Assembly: GCA_030535295.1 (NCBI GenBank)
Contig: JAUMXK010000002.1
Location: 1 to 59,060, forward strand
Direction: 5' to 3'
DNA length: 59,060 nucleotides
From: Eubacteriales bacterium
GTDB taxonomy: Bacteria; Bacillota; Clostridia; Lachnospirales; Vallitaleaceae
Positions 34,326 to 43,690 of the stretch are shown piece after piece (positions within the stretch are counted from its first letter, which is position 1; the number at the start of each line of letters is the position of its first letter). The translations under genes were made by a program, and so were the position numbers. Below the pieces are notes generated by a model, which searched no databases, had not been told where the DNA came from, and saw nothing but the letters and a program-made list of their open reading frames with translations.

Positions 34326-35306
34326 ATGTCTGTAATTGTGGTGGAAAAAATCAGTAAGCACTTTGAATATTATAAAAAGGAAGAGGGTATAAAAAACTCA
34401 ATTCGCAATTTATTTCATCGAGAAAGACTGGTCAAAGAAGCCGTAAAAGAGTTGAGTTTTTCGATTGAAGAAGGAGAAATTATCGGTTTTTTGGGGCCGA
34501 ATGGTGCCGGAAAAACTACGACTATAAAACTTCTTTCGGGAATTATTTTTCCAACAGAAGGTAAGGCGGAGGTGCTTGGCTATGTTCCTTGGGAGAGGAA
34601 AAATGACTTTAAAAAACAAATGGCAGTGGTGATGGCGCAAAAAAATCAACTTTGGTGGGATTTACCGGCCAATGAAAGTATTCTTTTAAATCGCTATATA
34701 TATGAAATACCTAAGAAAGAATATGAAAGAAATTTAGAAGAACTGGTAGAAATGTTTGAAGTCAAAGATTTATTAGGTGTTCAGGTACGAAGATTATCTT
34801 TGGGAGAGAGGATGAAATTTGAAATTATTTCATCTTTGATTCATAAGCCAAAAGTTGTTTTTTTAGACGAGCCAACCATTGGCTTGGATATTGTAGCACA
34901 AAGAGATATGCGGAATTTTATTCGAAGATATCGGGAGGAGCAAAAAGCTACCATTATTTTGACCAGCCATTATATGCAGGACATAGAGGAGTTGTGTGAA
35001 CGGACTATTATTATCAACCAAGGAGAAAAGGTCTTCGATGGAAAATTAAGTGATGTCAAGCAAGGTGGACATAAGCTGGTCACTTTTTTTATGGAAGAGT
35101 CGGTCTTTGCGAGAGACAATATTGCCAACTGGGGAGAAATTAAGAGACAGGAAAAGGGACAATTTACATTGGCAATTGCTAAAGCAAAAATGAAGGATTT
35201 TTTGCAGATGCTGATTCATCAGTATGACAATACGGATTTTTTGGTAGAAGAAGCCCCTATGGAAGAGAAAGTGATTGCATTTTATAAAGTGGGAAGGGGA
35301 AAGTAG
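34326..35306 (+). CDS. ABC exporter ATPase (ABC-2 type)
   Basis: It has 326 residues with Walker A GPNGAGKTTT, signature LSLGERMKFE and Walker B VVFLDEPTIGLD, plus a C-terminal extension. It is encoded 2 bp before the first of two matching permeases. The set matches the ATPase-plus-two-PF06182-permease exporters, of which a cyanobacterial example exports viologen dyes; the natural substrate here is unknown. Confidence 0.92.
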   Translation: MSVIVVEKISKHFEYYKKEEGIKNSIRNLFHRERLVKEAVKELSFSIEEGEIIGFLGPNGAGKTTTIKLLSGIIFPTEGKAEVLGYVPWERKNDFKKQMAVVMAQKNQLWWDLPANESILLNRYIYEIPKKEYERNLEELVEMFEVKDLLGVQVRRLSLGERMKFEIISSLIHKPKVVFLDEPTIGLDIVAQRDMRNFIRRYREEQKATIILTSHYMQDIEELCERTIIINQGEKVFDGKLSDVKQGGHKLVTFFMEESVFARDNIANWGEIKRQEKGQFTLAIAKAKMKDFLQMLIHQYDNTDFLVEEAPMEEKVIAFYKVGRGK

Positions 35307-35308
35307 AG

Positions 35309-36109
35309 ATGGTAAAATATTGGCGTGTCGGTATCATTGCTTTTATGGGCACACTGGAATATCGTTTCGATTTTCTTTTTGATTTGCTTTCCAAGTTTTT
35401 TCCGGCTCTGATTCAAGTGTTTTTATGGACGGCTATTTACACAAATTCGACACATCGCATTATTATGGGGTATAGCTATCAGCAAATGATTTTATATACC
35501 GTGATGTCAATTTTTATCACCGGTATCTTGGCGGTTAATATACACTGGAAAATTTCTGAGGACATTAAAAATGGCTATTTGAGCAAGTATTTTGTTTTGC
35601 CGATAGAATATTTTTGGTATCAATTTTTTCAATTTTTAGGCACCAAGGTGATGGAATGGTTAATGATTGCGGTGGGAATGGGAGGAACCCTTTATCTTTT
35701 TTGGTTGAAAAAATATGTTGAAATGGATAGTCAACGACTTCTTATTTTTATTCCGGTGATTGTTTTGGCATTTGCATTGCAATATTTGCTTTACTATTGT
35801 ATGTCAGCCATTGCTTTTTGGCTTGGAGAATGCGGTGGTGTTTTTATTGTGCTACAGGTGATTTCTTTGATTGTTTCCGGCTCAATTTTTCCTTTGGATA
35901 TTTTCGGTGAGAAAGTCGTTTGGATTTCCGGATGGCTGCCTTTTTATTATATCACATATTTTCCTACCAATCTTTTTATTGGCAGAGTAAGCAATCAACA
36001 AATTTATAATGCACTTGTTGTAATGCTTATTTGGCTGGTTATACTGAAGGTATTTAGTAGGATTATTTGGGAAGTTGGTAAAAAGAGATATGTTGCAATG
36101 GGAGGTTAG
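35309..36109 (+). CDS. ABC-2 type permease, PF06182-like, subunit 1
   Basis: A 266-residue protein with about six membrane helices. The N-terminal region FMGTLEYRFDFLFDLLSKFFPALIQ is matched in style by the second permease (MAQMEYRINFIISM). It lies 2 bp after the ATPase and 4 bp before the partner. Confidence 0.88.
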   Translation: MVKYWRVGIIAFMGTLEYRFDFLFDLLSKFFPALIQVFLWTAIYTNSTHRIIMGYSYQQMILYTVMSIFITGILAVNIHWKISEDIKNGYLSKYFVLPIEYFWYQFFQFLGTKVMEWLMIAVGMGGTLYLFWLKKYVEMDSQRLLIFIPVIVLAFALQYLLYYCMSAIAFWLGECGGVFIVLQVISLIVSGSIFPLDIFGEKVVWISGWLPFYYITYFPTNLFIGRVSNQQIYNALVVMLIWLVILKVFSRIIWEVGKKRYVAMGG

Positions 36110-36113
36110 GTGA

Positions 36114-36911
36114 ATGAGAACTTTGAAGAAGTACGTGGTGTTGTATTTTTGTTTTATAAAAAACAGCATTATGGCTCAAATGGAGTATCGCATCAATTTT
36201 ATTATTTCCATGTGTATCCAACTTGCCTATATGGGAATTAAGCTGACGTATGTGGTTGTTCTATATCATGCAGATATTGCGATTAACGGTTTTTCGCCGG
36301 ATGAAATGATGATTATGATTGGAACTTACAGTGCATTATCCGGAGTGTTTGTATCTTTTTTCTTGCTCAATTTCAGTGCCTTGCCGGAGTTGATAAAAAG
36401 CGGAAGTTTGGATTCTTATATTGTTAAGCCGGTATCTTTGCAATTTATGGTGACACTTCGTCGGGTTGATTTGGCATTTGCCACGGTCTCTGTCATTGTG
36501 GGCGGTGCGATGGTTGGCATTGGCTGGTATCGTGCCGGAGTAACATTTAGCCTTATCAATGTGCTGGGATTTTTGGGTTTTACCTTTTGGGGACTTTTTT
36601 TAACCTACAGTTTATTTTTAATTCCCAATATCATTTCTTTTTGGACGGTATCTTCTAGAGGATTGGGGCAATTTGTTAATCAGCTTTGGGATTTTAACAA
36701 TATGCCCATGACCATTTATAGTAATAGCGTAAAATTTATCGGCACATTTATCATACCGGTTTTCTTAATTACCAATACGGGAGGTTTATTTATTTTAAGA
36801 AAACTGAGTCCTTTATTGATGTTTTGGGCCATTTTCTCTCCGATTTTATTATTTCTTTTCTGTCGGCTTTTGTGGAAAAAGGCTATTCGGCATTATGTCA
36901 GCGTAAATTAA
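36114..36911 (+). CDS. ABC-2 type permease, PF06182-like, subunit 2
   Basis: It has 265 residues, about six helices, and the conserved LPELIKSGSLDSYIVKPVSLQF segment typical of this family (first residues of the motif: SGSLDSYIVKP). It forms a heterodimeric channel with the preceding permease. It is followed by a strong terminator. Confidence 0.88.
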   Translation: MRTLKKYVVLYFCFIKNSIMAQMEYRINFIISMCIQLAYMGIKLTYVVVLYHADIAINGFSPDEMMIMIGTYSALSGVFVSFFLLNFSALPELIKSGSLDSYIVKPVSLQFMVTLRRVDLAFATVSVIVGGAMVGIGWYRAGVTFSLINVLGFLGFTFWGLFLTYSLFLIPNIISFWTVSSRGLGQFVNQLWDFNNMPMTIYSNSVKFIGTFIIPVFLITNTGGLFILRKLSPLLMFWAIFSPILLFLFCRLLWKKAIRHYVSVN

Positions 36912-36917
36912 AGATAC

Positions 36918-36945
36918 AAAAAGCACTCGAAAGAGTGCTTTTTTC
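36918..36945. terminator. Bidirectional intrinsic terminator
   Basis: An 11-bp stem AAAAAGCACTC/GAGTGCTTTTT with a GAAA loop, T-rich in both directions. It serves the exporter operon and the convergent Rpn-type gene. Confidence 0.9.
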
Positions 36946-36966
36946 ACGGGATTCAGTTTTTGTATT

Positions 36967-37920
36967 TTACAAAGCCAGGATTTCTTCTTCGCTTAATTTC
37001 GTATATCTCATAATTTTGTCGATAGCAAAGCCGTCTTCCTTCATTTCACGGGCAATGGCGATTCGTTCCGCTTTTTCACCTTCTAGTCTACCTTCCTGTC
37101 TGCCCTCTTGTCTGCCTACCAATCGTCCACGTTTTTCTAATCTATCAATAATTGTTTCCATGGTGTCGCCTCCTTCTTGTTTTATTAAATCTATGATATC
37201 GCTATCCATAAAGTCTTTACGAAAGGCACTGATATAGGCGATTGTTCTTTCGCCGTATTCAAAAAAGACTTCATCTTCAAGCTGACGGATGCCTTTGAAG
37301 ATTTCAAGAACTTCATGAATAAAATGTTGTTTTTCGGGTTCATAGATTGCCCGAATCATTCTTAAATATAGCTCCAACTTTAATTGATGCCCTTTCAGTT
37401 TTTCTTTATTTTCCAAAGAAAAATCGTAAAACAATGCCTCATAAAGGGGAAGATATTTTAATAATTCTTTTGGCGTATCAGGATGTAATACATCCTTTAG
37501 TTGTAAAAAATTCCACTTTTTTACCCCCTGATAAAAAATTAGGGGGAGTACCGGACAAATCTTATGGTTTGTTCGAAGCTGATTGTCCCAAATTTCTACA
37601 ATATAGCGCAGGATTTGAATACTGGTATGAATGTCTGTATAACTCTTATGCTCCATAAGAAACAGTAAAAAGCTGTCTTGATTTGCAATTTTAATGCGAT
37701 AAAGTAGATCGGCTTCCTGTAACTTGAGTTTGGGACTAATGCTTTTAGGTTCAACCAGAAGAAGGGAATCATATTCCACCAGCTCACTGATTTTTATCGG
37801 TAAATATGACTGCAAAAAGTCTTTTATGACTTCGGGCTTACTCATATTTGCCTTAAAAAAGGCATCATGCGGCTTGAAAATTGATTTTTTTTCGGTTTTA
37901 TTTTGACGTTTCGGATTCAT
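36967..37920 (-). CDS. Rpn-family PD-(D/E)XK nuclease (Transposase_31-like)
   Basis: About 317 residues beginning MNPKRQNKTEKK. The nuclease core shows QEADLLYRI and LLFLMEHKSYTD, fitting an acidic residue followed by ExK. The C-terminal GRQEGRQEGRLEGEK run is typical of Rpn proteins, which cut DNA and promote recombination rather than transpose. The start at 37920 has GAGGG upstream; a TATAAT box (minus strand, 37939-37934) lies so near that the leader would be under 10 nt. No inverted repeats or target duplications are seen, so it is a stand-alone gene. Confidence 0.87.
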   Translation of the reverse strand: MNPKRQNKTEKKSIFKPHDAFFKANMSKPEVIKDFLQSYLPIKISELVEYDSLLLVEPKSISPKLKLQEADLLYRIKIANQDSFLLFLMEHKSYTDIHTSIQILRYIVEIWDNQLRTNHKICPVLPLIFYQGVKKWNFLQLKDVLHPDTPKELLKYLPLYEALFYDFSLENKEKLKGHQLKLELYLRMIRAIYEPEKQHFIHEVLEIFKGIRQLEDEVFFEYGERTIAYISAFRKDFMDSDIIDLIKQEGGDTMETIIDRLEKRGRLVGRQEGRQEGRLEGEKAERIAIAREMKEDGFAIDKIMRYTKLSEEEILAL

Positions 37921-38214
37921 CGTTTCTACCCTCATTATATAGTAAATTTGCAAATTTTTCCAGTAAAAGAAAAATGGATTACAAAATCTGCATAAAAAGA
38001 GTATAGCAATTGAGAAACGAAAAGTCGTCCTCTAGTTGTGGAATTTAGTAATCTTTTTATAAATAAAATATTATAAATATATAAAAAAGAGCAATTGTAG
38101 TTTCGGATTTCCGTGCATGGTTTTAGGCGTAGTCTTTGCAGTTTGCCGTAATGCATTGTATGAAATCTGTATCTAACAACAGCTCTTTTATTGTATTTTA
38201 TTATTTACAAAATC

Positions 38215-39633
38215 TTATTCTACTTCCTGAACTTTCATCAAATTGGTATTGCCACTAATGCCCAGAGGGATACCGGCAGTGATGACTACAAGGTCGCCTT
38301 CTTTGGCAATGCCCATGGCTTTAATGGTGGCCACTGATTTATAGAATAAAATTTCTGAGGAAGTTTCCTGCTTAACAAGGATTGGTTCCACGCCCCAGTA
38401 TAATTGCATGATTCTTTGAATCTTTGGATTGGAGGTAGTGGCTACAATCATAGAGTTCGGTTTGAATTTACTCATCATACGAGCGGTATGACCTTCATAG
38501 GTAGGGCATACAATGGCTTTGGCGTTTAAGTATTCCGCTGTAGATACGGTAGCAAAAGAAACTGCATTGGTTACGGAAGTACCTTTGTCGTCCAAGGTAC
38601 GGTGCGGTTTTGCACGCTGGCGCACCGACTTTTCGGTTTGGATAGCAATTCGCTTCATCATGCGCACCGATTCAATCGGATAAGCTCCGGCAGCGGTTTC
38701 CCCTGAAAGCATAATAGCGTCGGCGCCATCCCAGATGGCATTTGCCACGTCGGAGACTTCCGCTCTGGTCGGACGAGGGTTTTTAATCATGGAGTCAAGC
38801 ATTTGAGTAGCGATAATAACCGGTTTTTCCAGGTCGTTACAAACATCTACAATATGTTTTTGAACTTCCGGAATCAATTCCGGTGGAGTTTCTACCCCTA
38901 AATCACCACGGGCAACCATGATACCATCGGAGGCTTCGATAATTTCACGAATATTGTTGACGCCTTCTTGATTTTCAATTTTGGAAATAATTTGTACCTG
39001 TTTACCGCCATGAGCAACCAAATGCTTACGAATGGTTTCTACATCCGATGCATTTCGCACAAAGCTGGCAGCTACAAAGTCAATATCGTTTTCGACACCA
39101 AAAATAAGGTCTGCTTCATCTTTGCTGGTAAGAATGGGAAGATTTAGGTGAATATTCGGTACATTGACACCTTTATGGTTTTTAACATCTCCACCATTTT
39201 TAATTAAGCAATGAACATCGGTTCCTTGAATTTCTAAAACTTCCAACTCGATTAAACCGTCATCAATTAAGATAGCGCCGCCCACTTCTACATCAGTGTG
39301 AAGGGATGGATAGGTTACGCTGATTCTGGTAGAATCACCGTCAAAGACTTCCGGAGAAAGAATGACTTTCTCGCCGGTTTTTAAAGTAGCAATTCCATTT
39401 ACAAAATTACGAGTACGGATTTCCGGACCTCTGGTATCCATCAAAATAGCAACCGGAATGCCAAGCTCTTCACGCACTTCTTTAATCATCTCGATATTTT
39501 TGGCATGAACTTCTTGGTCGCCATGAGAAAGGTTTAATCTGGCAACACGCAGGCCACTTCTGACAAGCTCGGAAAAGACTTCTTTGTTATTACTGGATGG
39601 ACCAATAGTTCCAACAATTTTGGTTTTGTTCAT
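38215..39633 (-). CDS. pyk: Pyruvate kinase
   Basis: It converts phosphoenolpyruvate and ADP to pyruvate and ATP. It starts MNKTKIVGTIGPSS and has the substrate region GDLGVE, with ATQMLDSM and AIMLSGETAAGAYP, ending in the allosteric C domain. It has 472 residues, without the extra C-terminal PEP-utiliser domain found in bacilli. GGAGG precedes the ATG. It is transcribed alone from a leader of about 210 nt. The gap 37921-38214 after it holds no gene. Confidence 0.97.
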   Translation of the reverse strand: MNKTKIVGTIGPSSNNKEVFSELVRSGLRVARLNLSHGDQEVHAKNIEMIKEVREELGIPVAILMDTRGPEIRTRNFVNGIATLKTGEKVILSPEVFDGDSTRISVTYPSLHTDVEVGGAILIDDGLIELEVLEIQGTDVHCLIKNGGDVKNHKGVNVPNIHLNLPILTSKDEADLIFGVENDIDFVAASFVRNASDVETIRKHLVAHGGKQVQIISKIENQEGVNNIREIIEASDGIMVARGDLGVETPPELIPEVQKHIVDVCNDLEKPVIIATQMLDSMIKNPRPTRAEVSDVANAIWDGADAIMLSGETAAGAYPIESVRMMKRIAIQTEKSVRQRAKPHRTLDDKGTSVTNAVSFATVSTAEYLNAKAIVCPTYEGHTARMMSKFKPNSMIVATTSNPKIQRIMQLYWGVEPILVKQETSSEILFYKSVATIKAMGIAKEGDLVVITAGIPLGISGNTNLMKVQEVE

Positions 39634-39846
39634 AATCGCTTTCCTCCAAGGTAAAACGGGTGAAAATATGTTTTTTAAAATAGCTATCTACACAGAACTA
39701 ATTTTTCAGGCACTTCGTTTACAGGGCTTTGTTATAACAAAAGCTCCTCTATAAAGCCTAATTTGGTATTAAAATATCGTGATTTTTTCCACAATCCAAG
39801 CAATCTCAACGCAGAAAAGGAAAAAATCAAAAATTTCCCTTTTATA

Positions 39847-39875
39847 AGAATATCATATCTTTTTCGAAAAGGCAA
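39847..39875 (-). promoter_or_regulatory. Candidate pyk promoter and structured leader
   Basis: On the minus strand, TTGCCT (39875-39870) and TATTCT (39852-39847) are 17 bp apart. The resulting leader of about 210 nt contains a hairpin built from GCTTT/AAAGC and GTT/AAC near 39725-39755. I recognise no riboswitch class in it. Confidence 0.35.
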
Positions 39876-39913
39876 GCATTGACAAACAATGTGAAATAAT
39901 TATCGGTCAGATA

Positions 39914-40045
39914 TCAAAAAAACTTAGCATGTAAAGTACGCAAGTAAAATGGAAGCGGCTGAGAAGCCGATATTTACATGTTGCTTGCATTCCACCGTCA
40001 GATGCAGAGCACGAAGTGCGACAAATGTGATTGGTCTGACGGTGG
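39914..40045 (-). terminator. Structured 3' region of the MFS gene, terminator-like
   Basis: Reading on the minus strand after the MFS stop: first an 11-bp perfect stem (40045-40035 with 40002-39992) enclosing a small GCAC/GTGC hairpin. A second stem follows, TTTACATG/CATGTAAA (39973-39980 with 39928-39935), enclosing CGGCT-GAGA-AGCCG, and then seven Ts (39920-39914). The gap 39634-40067 has no gene. Confidence 0.55.
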
Positions 40046-40067
40046 CAACTCCCCAATGAAGTGCTTT

Positions 40068-41315
40068 CTAGGGTTTTTCGTATAGCTTTGGAAAACAAGC
40101 TCTATCCAGTTTGTAAATATAAAGCAGAAGTAAGATGGCAAAAACCCCGACACTGATGGTGAGAGCAAAGGCCGGAACATAGGAGTAGTTGTCAATGATG
40201 TTGCCGATAATCAGCTGGCTGAAAACAGAACCCGTACCATATCCGATGCTGACAATAGCAGACAATCTACCACGGTGAGAGCTTGGCACTCTGCGACTGA
40301 TGTATGGGGAAATCCCCAAAGTATTGACGATTTCGCCTAAAGTAAAAATGAAAATCATAATGTAAAAAACGAAATAAGGCGGCTCGGCGATAATCAAGGC
40401 AAAACTGAGGGAATAAAGAGCCACTCCCAGTATGGTTTTTTGCAATCCGAAGGCTTTTCGCAGCAGCCAAGTGATAATCGGAGTAAAGGCAATGACCGTA
40501 AAGGCATTGAAAGAAGACAAAAAGCCATAGTAAGCAGGTCCTTTCTCACCAAAAAGATGAGCCATGTAAAGAGGCAAGGAAAATCCCCATTGGCTGTAGA
40601 CAAAACCGGACAGAGCAATGGCAAAAAACATAAAGAACAGCGGCGGCCGTTTTTTCAGGAGCTGGACTGTGGAAATGTTTTTATCCATATCATCCTCGTA
40701 TTCATTGATTTCGTGGGCTGCCAGTTCTTCTCTTTTAATCGGGTGAACAAAGAGAATTATCAAGATGGTGGAAGTTAGGGTGGTGAGTCCGTCAAAAATA
40801 AAGGCAAGATGCAAATAGTCATTAAAGAGCATACCACCTACAGCTGCTCCGAACATATAGCCAAGATTATGCCCCAGATAGCCGAGGGAATAGACTTTTT
40901 CCCGTTCAGCGGATTTGGTGGCATCAGCAGTAAGAGCATCATAGGCAGGGGCTTCCATACTGGCAAACAAACCGGCAATACCGAATAACACCACCATCAA
41001 AATACTGGGCTTTACAAAGGCACAGACAATAAAAAAGATGGTGCTGATGATATCAAACACAATAATGATTTTTTTGCGGTCAAAATGGTCGGCTATTTTA
41101 CCGCCGACAATCCCGCCCACCAAATAAAAAAGGGAAATACCGGTGGTGGCATATGCGCTTTGCAAGGCAGATAGGCCAACTTTTTTCGTCAAAATCAATG
41201 TCATCAACGGCCAAATAAAGGCTCCCATGTGGGTAATCGTTTTACCAATAAATAAAATATAGGCAGAACGGGAAAGTCCCCGATACTGTGAAAATAATAC
41301 AGTGATACTTTTCAT
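40068..41315 (-). CDS. MFS transporter (putative drug or metabolite efflux)
   Basis: About 415 residues and 12 helices, with motif A GGKIADHFDRKK after TM2. ATG 41315 is chosen because AAGGAGA lies just upstream (41327-41321); an in-frame ATG at 41345 lacks a site. It is a single-gene unit. The substrate is unknown. Confidence 0.9.
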   Translation of the reverse strand: MKSITVLFSQYRGLSRSAYILFIGKTITHMGAFIWPLMTLILTKKVGLSALQSAYATTGISLFYLVGGIVGGKIADHFDRKKIIIVFDIISTIFFIVCAFVKPSILMVVLFGIAGLFASMEAPAYDALTADATKSAEREKVYSLGYLGHNLGYMFGAAVGGMLFNDYLHLAFIFDGLTTLTSTILIILFVHPIKREELAAHEINEYEDDMDKNISTVQLLKKRPPLFFMFFAIALSGFVYSQWGFSLPLYMAHLFGEKGPAYYGFLSSFNAFTVIAFTPIITWLLRKAFGLQKTILGVALYSLSFALIIAEPPYFVFYIMIFIFTLGEIVNTLGISPYISRRVPSSHRGRLSAIVSIGYGTGSVFSQLIIGNIIDNYSYVPAFALTISVGVFAILLLLYIYKLDRACFPKLYEKP

Positions 41316-41540
41316 AAAAATCTCCTTAAGATTTGAAGTGCGCAAATCATCAATTCGTTTATCCGTTTATTGTAGAGGATTTTTAGGTTTTTGGCAAGTA
41401 AGAAGTGGAAACGAGCCATGCAAGCTGCAAGTTTGCTCAATTTCTTTTATTTCTCTGCGCAAAAGGAATAGTGGGAATTATAATGAATTATAATGAAAAG
41501 AACGAAGATGATACTTTTACTGGTGCTTTTCTCTATTTTA

Positions 41541-41549
41541 TGCTATACT
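41541..41549 (+). promoter_or_regulatory. Extended -10 promoter of the ferritin gene
   Basis: TG-C-TATACT lies 38 bp before the ATG. No clear -35 at 17 bp. I see no convincing Fur or PerR box overlapping it. Confidence 0.5.
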
Positions 41550-41586
41550 ATAAAAATAAGGTATAGGGTATAGAAAGGAGAACTTT

Positions 41587-42099
41587 ATGTTATCGGAAAA
41601 GATGGTAAAGTTGTTAAATGAGCAAATCAACAAAGAACTCTACTCGGCTTATCTTTATTTGGATATGTCAAATTTTTATGCAGATAAGAATTTAAAAGGG
41701 TTTTCTAATTGGTATTATGTTCAATTTCAAGAAGAAATGGCACATGCTATGCTCTTTCGGGATTATTTGTTAAGAGAGGGCTATCAAGTCAAATTGGAAG
41801 CCATTGCGAGGCCTGATGTAGAATTCAAAGAGCTAAATGATCCGCTGAAAGAAGCTTATAAACATGAGATTTTTGTGACCGGAACCATTCACAATATCTA
41901 TGCGACGGCTCAAGAAGAAAGAGACTATCGCACCGTAAACTTTGTAGATTGGTTTGTCAAAGAACAGGCAGAAGAAGAAGACAATGCCAACGATTTGGTA
42001 CAAAAATACGAAATGTTCGGACAAGACATGAAAGCACTTTATTTGCTGGATGCCGATTTGGGAACAAGAGTATTTACTCCTCCCACCTTGGTGATTTAA
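41587..42099 (+). CDS. ftn: Ferritin (bacterial non-haem type)
   Basis: It stores iron as a 24-subunit shell. The ferroxidase residues are visible: Glu in NKELYSAYLY, the EEMAHA Glu-His pair, a Glu in the third helix (TAQEERDY) and the fourth-helix EQAEEEDNA. The length of 170 is normal. AAAGGAG lies before the ATG. A single-gene transcript with its own terminator. Confidence 0.95.
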   Translation: MLSEKMVKLLNEQINKELYSAYLYLDMSNFYADKNLKGFSNWYYVQFQEEMAHAMLFRDYLLREGYQVKLEAIARPDVEFKELNDPLKEAYKHEIFVTGTIHNIYATAQEERDYRTVNFVDWFVKEQAEEEDNANDLVQKYEMFGQDMKALYLLDADLGTRVFTPPTLVI

Positions 42100-42135
42100 G
42101 TAGTGTGCAAAAGTCCGGAAAAAGTAAGAATGATG

Positions 42136-42163
42136 AGTGGCGGGCATTAGCCCGCCACTTTTA
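42136..42163 (+). terminator. Ferritin gene terminator
   Basis: A 10-bp stem AGTGGCGGGC/GCCCGCCACT with an ATTA loop, followed by TTTTA. Confidence 0.88.
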
Positions 42164-42305
42164 GAGAAAAGCTTTGTTTTTCTTGCGGACTAAGACCGGA
42201 TGAAATCCTTGCAAAACCGGAAAGCACAAAGAAAATACAGGAAAAGAAGAAAACTGCCGACAAAAAAGACCGAGAAGAAAGACAGAAAAGAAAGAAAGGG
42301 ATTTT

Positions 42306-43523
42306 ATGGAAAATATTGTAGAGAAATTTATACGCTATGCCAAAGTGGAAACCACTTCCGATCCATTTTCCGAAAGTTCGCCGACAACCGCCAGACAGTT
42401 TGATTTGGCGAAGATGCTGGTACAAGAGTTGGAAAGTATCGGAATGACAGAAATAGAATTAACCGATAAATGCTATATCTATGCCACTTTGCCTGCCAAT
42501 ACAGACAAAGTGGTGCCGACCGTGGGCTTCATTGCACACATGGATACCGCTCCGGATTTTTCGGGCAAGGATGTCAAACCACGCATTGTAGAAAAGTATG
42601 ATGGCAAAGCAATTGCCTTAAACGAAAATATCCGCTTAGAGCCCAAAGAGTTCCCGGAACTTTTGAATTATGTAGGAGAAGATATCATTGTTACAGATGG
42701 CAATACTCTTCTGGGGGCAGATGATAAAGCAGGAATCGCAGAGATTATGTCTGCCATGGAGTATCTGGTGGAGCATCCGGAAATCAAACATGGCAAGATT
42801 CGGATTGGCTTTACTCCGGATGAAGAAGTAGGAAAAGGTGCCGACCACTTTGATGTGGAGAAATTCGGTGCGACATTTGCCTATACCATGGACGGAGGGC
42901 AAAGAGGAGAGCTGGAATACGAAAGCTTTAATGCAGCGGAAGCAATTATTCGTATCCAAGGAAAAAGTGTGCACCCGGGTTCGGCTAAGAATAAAATGAT
43001 AAATGCTTCCAATGTATTGGTTGAGCTACATAATCTATTGCCCGTAGCCGAAAGACCGGAGCATACCGAAGGCAGAGAAGGATTTTTCATGTTGCATCAT
43101 GTGACCGGAGGTGTAGACTTTGCGGAAAGCCGATACATTATTCGAGACCATTGTGCCAAGAAGTTTGCTGAGCGCAAAGAAACGATGAAGCAGGCAGTGG
43201 AATACCTGAACCGAAGATACGGAGGTAGACTGCAACTGGAAATATCGGATTCATATTATAATATGAGAGAAAAAATCGAGCCGATGATGTGGATTGTTGA
43301 CTTGGCAAAACAAGCGATTCTGGAAGAAGGAATGGAGCCTTTGACAGAGCCGATTCGTGGTGGCACGGACGGTTCCAGATTGTCCTATATGGGACTGCCT
43401 TGTCCGAATATTTTTGCCGGCGGGCTCAATTTCCATGGCCGTTATGAATATTTACCGGTGAAATCACTGGAAAAAGCAAGAGATGTGATTATTCGCTTGA
43501 TACAGCTTCTGGAGCAAAGATAA
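42306..43523 (+). CDS. pepT: Peptidase T (tripeptidase, M20B)
   Basis: It removes N-terminal residues from tripeptides in the cytoplasm. Zinc-ligand motifs: AHMDTAPDFSG, LLGADDKAG, TPDEEVGKG, YTMDGGQRGE and the C-terminal NFHGRYEY. The length of 405 is typical. The ribosome site is weak (AAAGGG). The purine-rich gap upstream (42164-42305) has no gene. Confidence 0.96.
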   Translation: MENIVEKFIRYAKVETTSDPFSESSPTTARQFDLAKMLVQELESIGMTEIELTDKCYIYATLPANTDKVVPTVGFIAHMDTAPDFSGKDVKPRIVEKYDGKAIALNENIRLEPKEFPELLNYVGEDIIVTDGNTLLGADDKAGIAEIMSAMEYLVEHPEIKHGKIRIGFTPDEEVGKGADHFDVEKFGATFAYTMDGGQRGELEYESFNAAEAIIRIQGKSVHPGSAKNKMINASNVLVELHNLLPVAERPEHTEGREGFFMLHHVTGGVDFAESRYIIRDHCAKKFAERKETMKQAVEYLNRRYGGRLQLEISDSYYNMREKIEPMMWIVDLAKQAILEEGMEPLTEPIRGGTDGSRLSYMGLPCPNIFAGGLNFHGRYEYLPVKSLEKARDVIIRLIQLLEQR

Positions 43524-43690
43524 GAAAAATATCCGGAAAAGTCAGCCGCTGGTAAAGGGCTTTTCAAGGAATAGTGAAGCAATATTGAAACAATTTTGTA
43601 AAAGAGTGAAATAATCGCATAAAAAATTGTAGAGATAGAAACTTGTGTCGATATAAAAAGTAACAAAAAAGGAACAAGAAAGGAAAAAAT

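Noticed and set aside
36967-37920. Treating the Rpn-type gene as an insertion sequence.
   Set aside because: The family name includes 'transposase', but no terminal inverted repeats or target duplication flank it; the terminator and promoter arrangement looks like a normal resident gene.
39634-39850. A riboswitch in the pyk leader.
   Set aside because: A hairpin is visible, but no conserved core of a class I know could be matched.
43524-43690. SAM riboswitch before metK.
   Set aside because: The leader lacks the SAM-I core elements and any terminator; it is mainly A-rich sequence.
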